This document shows, one piece after another, positions 29,095 through 32,776 of a stretch of DNA of 32,776 nt. Under the pieces are notes generated by a model, which was given only the letters and a program-made list of their open reading frames with translations, did no database searches and was not told the origin of the DNA. A program made the translations under genes and the position numbers. This stretch comes from Candidatus Methylomirabilota bacterium. GTDB lineage: Bacteria > Methylomirabilota > Methylomirabilia > Rokubacteriales > CSP1-6. The stretch is from contig DASYUQ010000173.1 in NCBI GenBank assembly GCA_036001065.1, positions 1-32,776 on the forward strand, in the 5' to 3' direction. Positions within the stretch are counted from its first letter, which is position 1; the number at the start of each line of letters is the position of its first letter.

Positions 29095-30838
29095 AGGCCC
29101 GTCCCAGGTACGCGCGGATCACCTCGGGGTCCCGCATGACGTCGCGGGGCTTGCCTTCGGCCAGGACCTGGCCGTAGCTCAGGACGACGACCCGGTCGGC
29201 GAGGTCGATCACGGCCGGCATGATGTGCTCGACGAACACCACCGTCGTCCCGCGCTCGCGGATCTTCCGCACGAGCTGGAGGGCCTCGCCCATCTGGGTA
29301 GGCGTCAGCCCCGAGAGCACCTCGTCCATCAGCACCAGCTTCGGCTCCGAGGCCAGCGCGCGGGCCAGGTCGAGGAACTTCCGCTCGTGGAGGTTCAGCT
29401 CCTCGGGCAGCGCGGCGGCCTTGTCCCCGAGGCCCGTGAACGCGAGCCAGCGGCGCGCCTCGCGCCGGGCCGCCTCGCGGCCGCGGGCGCGGGCGCCGAA
29501 CATGGCCGCCAGGGCCACGTTGTCGAGCGCCGTCAGCCGGCGGAACGAGCGTGGGATCTGGTACGTGCGCGAGAGCCCCAGGCTCGCGATGCGATGGCCG
29601 CCCAGGCCGGTGATCGAACGGCCGTCGAAGGTCACGCGACCGCCATCCGCCCGGTAGTAGCCGCTGACCACGTTGATGAGCGTGGACTTGCCCGAGCCGT
29701 TGGGGCCGATGAGCCCGAGGATCTCCCCGGCCCGCGCCTCCAGCGTCACGCCCGCCAGCGCCTGGAGGCCCCGGAACGCCTTGCGCACGTCCGCGCATTG
29801 CAGCAGCGGCGTCCCGGCCGCGGCTGCCGGCCGGACGGCGACGGCGGCCGCGTGACCGCCCGTCACCGAGACGGCCCCGGCCGATCGGGCGCGCCGCTTG
29901 AAACGGCGCGCGATCCCGCCGGCGACACCGTCCGGCAGGAAGACGATGACCGCGATCAAGATCGCGCCGATGAGCGCGCGGTTCAGGATCGCGCTCTGCC
30001 CGCCCGTGAGGGCGTGCGTGAGGCCGGTGACGATCGCGGCGCCGACCGCGGGCCCGAACCAGTAGCGCGTGCCGCCCAGCGCGGCCATCATGATCGCGTC
30101 GACGGCCAGACCGATCGAGAAGACGTCGGGCACGGTCACATACGTGACGAAGATCGCGTAGATCCCGCCCACGACCCCCGCGATGAAGCAGCTCGCGGCG
30201 AAGGCGTAGAGCTTGTAGCGATAGGTGGGGACGCCCAGCACCTCCGCCACGTCCTCGTCGTCGTGGATCGCGAAGAGGCCGGCGCCCCAGCGGGAGCGCT
30301 GGATCCCGTAGGCCGCCGCCACCGAGCCGAGGGCGACGGCCATGGAGAGCAGGTAGAGCGTCGCGTTCTGGGAGCCGAGCCACAGCGGCACCGGCACCGC
30401 GGCCAGGAACACGCCGGGGCCGCCGTCGATCGGCGTGTTGAGGACGATCGTGGACAGCACGAACGTGATCGCCAGCGTGAGGAGGGCGAACAGCTCGCCA
30501 CGCACCCCGCGCACGCGGAAGACCACCGCGCCCGCGCCGGCGCCGAGGAGCGCCGCCACTAGCCCGGCCACGGGCAACGTCCACAGGAACGGCATCGCGT
30601 AGGTGGCGGTGAGCGTCGCGGTCGTGTAGACGCCGGCGCCGAAGAAGGCGGCGTGACCGAAGCTGAAGTAGCCCGCGTACCCGCTGATCAGGTTCCAGCT
30701 CGTCGCCAGCGCGACCCAGAAGAACACGAGGTAGAGGAACGTCTCGTAGTAGGCGGGGGGACGGAGGGCGGGCAGCAGGGCCAGCAGGAGGCCGGCGCCG
30801 AGGAACCCCAGACCCGCCGCCAGCCGGGAGGTCGTCAC
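29087..30838 (-). CDS. Fused HAAT permease/ATPase (LivM-LivG)
   Basis: 583 aa from GTG 30838. Residues 1 to about 315 are the LivM-type permease, with about eight or more hydrophobic helices and the family motif SGYAGYFSFGHAAFFGAG. A linker of roughly 30 residues (Ala/Val-rich, about 316-345) joins it to a LivG ATPase: Walker A GPNGSGKST 378-386, YQIPRSF Q-loop near 427, Walker B LVLMDEVLSGL with Glu506, H-loop His538. The signature is weak (LNLHERKFLDLARAL in place of LSGGQ), typical of some LivG. No stop or frame change separates the halves. The GTG overlaps LivH by 4 nt and the end overlaps LivF by 8 nt. Confidence 0.93.
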   Translation of the reverse strand: MTTSRLAAGLGFLGAGLLLALLPALRPPAYYETFLYLVFFWVALATSWNLISGYAGYFSFGHAAFFGAGVYTTATLTATYAMPFLWTLPVAGLVAALLGAGAGAVVFRVRGVRGELFALLTLAITFVLSTIVLNTPIDGGPGVFLAAVPVPLWLGSQNATLYLLSMAVALGSVAAAYGIQRSRWGAGLFAIHDDEDVAEVLGVPTYRYKLYAFAASCFIAGVVGGIYAIFVTYVTVPDVFSIGLAVDAIMMAALGGTRYWFGPAVGAAIVTGLTHALTGGQSAILNRALIGAILIAVIVFLPDGVAGGIARRFKRRARSAGAVSVTGGHAAAVAVRPAAAAGTPLLQCADVRKAFRGLQALAGVTLEARAGEILGLIGPNGSGKSTLINVVSGYYRADGGRVTFDGRSITGLGGHRIASLGLSRTYQIPRSFRRLTALDNVALAAMFGARARGREAARREARRWLAFTGLGDKAAALPEELNLHERKFLDLARALASEPKLVLMDEVLSGLTPTQMGEALQLVRKIRERGTTVVFVEHIMPAVIDLADRVVVLSYGQVLAEGKPRDVMRDPEVIRAYLGRAYA

Positions 30839-31683
30839 AGCTCGGGCCGGAGCAAGAGCACGACGATGAGGAGCGTGAACGACACGAGCGGCGCCCAGCC
30901 CGGGGAGGTCACCGCCATCGTCAGGGCCTCGCTGACCGCGATCGCGATGGCGGCGGCCAGCAGCCCCAGCGCGTTGCCCAGCCGGCCGATGATGACCGCG
31001 GCGAAGACCACGCCCATCCAGGCGTAGATCTGCGAGGGCGCCAGCGTGTGGCTGAGCGCGATGAAGAGGCCGGCCACGGCGGCGTAGGCCGCGCTGAGGC
31101 CCGAGAGGAGCAACGCCAGGCGCCGGCGGTCCACCCCGAAGGCGGCCGCCATCGCGCCGTCCTCGGCGAGCGCCCGGGCCGCTTTGCCGAGGTAGGTCCA
31201 GCGGAGCCAGGCCCACGTCCCCAGCGTCAGCCCCGCGGCCGCCACCAGGCCGACGAGGCCGGTGACGCTGACGTAGAGCGTCCCGACCTTCAGGGTGGCC
31301 CGCACGTAGGGCGTCTCGAGCCGACGGAAGTCGGCGGTCCAGATCCACTGGATCAGGCTCTCGAGAATGACGGTGAGGCCGAACGTCACGATGAGCGACA
31401 CGAGCTCGCTGATCCCGAAGCGCTGGAAGCCGAGCTGCATGAGGACGCCCAGGACGAAGAAGGCGGGGACGACGATGGCCAGCGTGACGAACGGGTCGAG
31501 CCGGAGGGCCGTGGCAAGCTGGTAGCTGAGGTAGGCCCCCAGGAAGGCGAGCGCGAAGTTGGCGAGGTTGATCACGCGGAGCAGGCCCCAGGTCAGGCTG
31601 AGGCCGAGCCCCAGCAGGGCGTAGAGGCCGCCCGTGAACAGGCCGGCCAGGAGCGCCTGGCCGAGGAGGTTCAGGCTAGGCAC
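30835..31683 (-). CDS. HAAT branched-chain-type ABC permease (LivH)
   Basis: 282 aa integral membrane permease with about eight helices. The family start is clear (LLAGLFTGGLYALLGLGLSL TWG, split here for length) followed by RVINLANFALAFLGAYLSY. The cytoplasmic coupling loop reads TYLGKAARALAEDGAMAAAFGVDRRR, where the permease meets the ATPases. It forms the membrane channel with the LivM half of the fused protein. First transporter gene of the operon, 73 nt after the dioxygenase stop. Substrate specificity lies with the binding protein. Confidence 0.95.
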   Translation of the reverse strand: MPSLNLLGQALLAGLFTGGLYALLGLGLSLTWGLLRVINLANFALAFLGAYLSYQLATALRLDPFVTLAIVVPAFFVLGVLMQLGFQRFGISELVSLIVTFGLTVILESLIQWIWTADFRRLETPYVRATLKVGTLYVSVTGLVGLVAAAGLTLGTWAWLRWTYLGKAARALAEDGAMAAAFGVDRRRLALLLSGLSAAYAAVAGLFIALSHTLAPSQIYAWMGVVFAAVIIGRLGNALGLLAAAIAIAVSEALTMAVTSPGWAPLVSFTLLIVVLLLRPEL

Positions 31684-31756
31684 GATGGCGCGGGATTATA
31701 CCGCCCGCGGCGTCAGGCCGCCGGTGTGGCCGGAGGGCTCGCCTAGAACTCTGCGG

Positions 31757-32704
31757 CTACGGGCAGACGCGCCCGATGAACTTCTCCGGCGGCGGTCCCC
31801 CCCACTGCGAGACCAGCGCCTTCTCGACCGGCAGCAGGTTGGAGCCGTTCCTCGCGTTCAGGCGGTCGCTGTCGGCCCAGTGCTCGTGCACCCGCCCCCA
31901 CGGGTCCGCCCAGTAGTCGTAGACCTGGCTGCCCAGCAGATGCCGCCCGATCCCCCACATGTGCTCGTACTTGCCGAGCTTCTCGATGTAGTCGTGGCCC
32001 ATGAACACGTCGTCGACGTCCTGGACCTCGAACGACAGGTGGTTCAGCCCCGCCCGCTCGTTGCGGATGCAGAAGAACACGTGGTGGTCGACGTAGGTCT
32101 CCCCGCGGTCGCACCGGTTGAACGAGCCGATGATGTTGTCCTTGCTGTCCGCGTACACGTCGTCCGAGCAGATGAACCCCAGCGTCTCCCGGAACCACTG
32201 GACGGTCTCCACCACCTTGGGCGAAGCCATCACCCCGTGGCCGATCCGCTTCACCCGTGAGGGGCCCTTGGGCAGCCGCATCAGCTCTCCGGCCCGCTTC
32301 AGCGGCTCCGGGCCCGAGTTCAGCGGCTGGAGCTCCACCCGGATCGGCGGCAACGGCTTGATGCCGTACACGACCTCGATCTGGTACCCGTTCGGCTCCT
32401 TCAGCCGGACCCGCTGGCCCCCGCCGGGCTCGTCGATGTCCTCCACCCCCGAGGCTCCGGGCGCCTTCGCCACCCGCCTCAGGTCGTCCTCGCTCGCCGC
32501 GTAGTAGGCGAGCCCCACGAAGCCGGGATCGCCCTTCTCCGTCACGTGGAGGTGGTGGGCGGAGTCCGTCCCCCGCATGTAGAGCGCGTTCTTCGTCCGC
32601 TCCACCTTGGCCATCCCGAAGTGGGTCAGGAACTCCTCCGCCACGTCCAGATCCGGGGAGCGAAGCCGCCCGTACGCGAGATCCGTCACCTTGATCAGTG
32701 CCAT
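31757..32704 (-). CDS. VOC-family extradiol dioxygenase (catechol 2,3-dioxygenase-like)
   Basis: 315 aa with two vicinal-oxygen-chelate modules, the type I extradiol layout. Iron ligands fit the 2-His-1-carboxylate pattern: His156 (RIGHGVM), His222 (LNHLSFEV) and Glu274 (RVHEHWADSDR). The N-terminal module (LAYGRLRSPDLDVAEEFLTH) lacks metal ligands, as usual. Ring-opening next to a diol with O2 is the expected reaction. Lies first in a minus-strand operon with importer, dehydrogenase and FAH hydrolase. GGAGACGG precedes ATG 32704. The substrate could be a catechol, a homoprotocatechuate-like acid or another vicinal diol. Confidence 0.92.
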   Translation of the reverse strand: MALIKVTDLAYGRLRSPDLDVAEEFLTHFGMAKVERTKNALYMRGTDSAHHLHVTEKGDPGFVGLAYYAASEDDLRRVAKAPGASGVEDIDEPGGGQRVRLKEPNGYQIEVVYGIKPLPPIRVELQPLNSGPEPLKRAGELMRLPKGPSRVKRIGHGVMASPKVVETVQWFRETLGFICSDDVYADSKDNIIGSFNRCDRGETYVDHHVFFCIRNERAGLNHLSFEVQDVDDVFMGHDYIEKLGKYEHMWGIGRHLLGSQVYDYWADPWGRVHEHWADSDRLNARNGSNLLPVEKALVSQWGGPPPEKFIGRVCP

Positions 32705-32776
32705 GGTCCGTCTCCAGTGTCGTTCAGCGTTGTCGAAACCAGCCCGCCGGGCCCGCGGCGTGTCCGGGTCGCGCGG

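Overview
The window is a very G+C-rich bacterial chromosome segment with tightly packed genes, many 4-nt ATGA/GTGA stop-start overlaps, several GTG starts and strong GGAGG-type ribosome sites. The gene mix (several HAAT-type ABC transporter parts, a Tat-exported solute-binding protein, an LLM-class F420/flavin oxidoreductase, a stand-alone EF-Tu domain 2-like protein, SDR and MDR dehydrogenases, many-GAF sensor kinase) suggests an uncultured soil or subsurface lineage such as Candidatus Rokubacteria (Methylomirabilota). That placement is inference from gene style only; there is no rRNA or marker gene here.

Layout. 1-5077 (minus): MFS permease, alpha/beta hydrolase, zinc alcohol dehydrogenase and a Tat-exported solute-binding protein, plus an unknown 158-aa protein. 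5178-6048 (plus): TehB-like methyltransferase overlapping an EF-Tu domain 2-like protein. 6061-6638 (minus): PilZ c-di-GMP receptor coupled to a small Cys protein. 6947-9134 (plus): small Cys-pair proteins around an SDR protein that lacks the catalytic Tyr. 9230-10925 (minus): membrane protein, a 37-aa one-helix membrane peptide and an LLM-class oxidoreductase. 10982-11454: a scar made of a truncated CBU_0592-like membrane gene, the 5' end of an IS110 transposase, a perfect hairpin and a small IS630-type terminal-inverted-repeat element. 11451-14698 (minus): delta-1-pyrroline-5-carboxylate dehydrogenase (pruA) translationally coupled to an exported propeller-like protein. 14832-16029 (plus): lipoprotein, DUF2934 protein, small unknown. 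16042-19006 (minus): sugar-1-phosphate nucleotidyltransferase, a small unknown, an EamA permease, a second IS630-type element and a shortened cytidylate-kinase-like/BON protein. 19157-21850 (minus): triple-GAF hybrid histidine kinase. 21952-25108 (plus): radical SAM protein, RRM RNA-binding protein, three small or unknown genes and an exported heptad-repeat protein.

25105-32704 (minus) is the clearest functional unit: an extradiol-type VOC dioxygenase, a full HAAT importer (LivH, a fused LivM-LivG, LivF, binding protein), a zinc dehydrogenase and an FAH-family hydrolase, mostly overlapping or closely spaced. It reads as uptake plus ring cleavage and downstream processing of an aromatic or related carboxylate.

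I found no CRISPR array, complete insertion sequence, prophage, rRNA or convincing tRNA. The most unusual items are the two small IS630-type elements whose ends supply stop codons of neighbouring genes, the LivM-LivG fusion in a catabolic operon, the SDR protein without its Tyr, the internally deleted kinase-like/BON protein, the 37-aa membrane peptide, and a possibly leaderless radical SAM transcript. I do not see a demonstrably new defence or mobile system; most of the window is ordinary metabolism.
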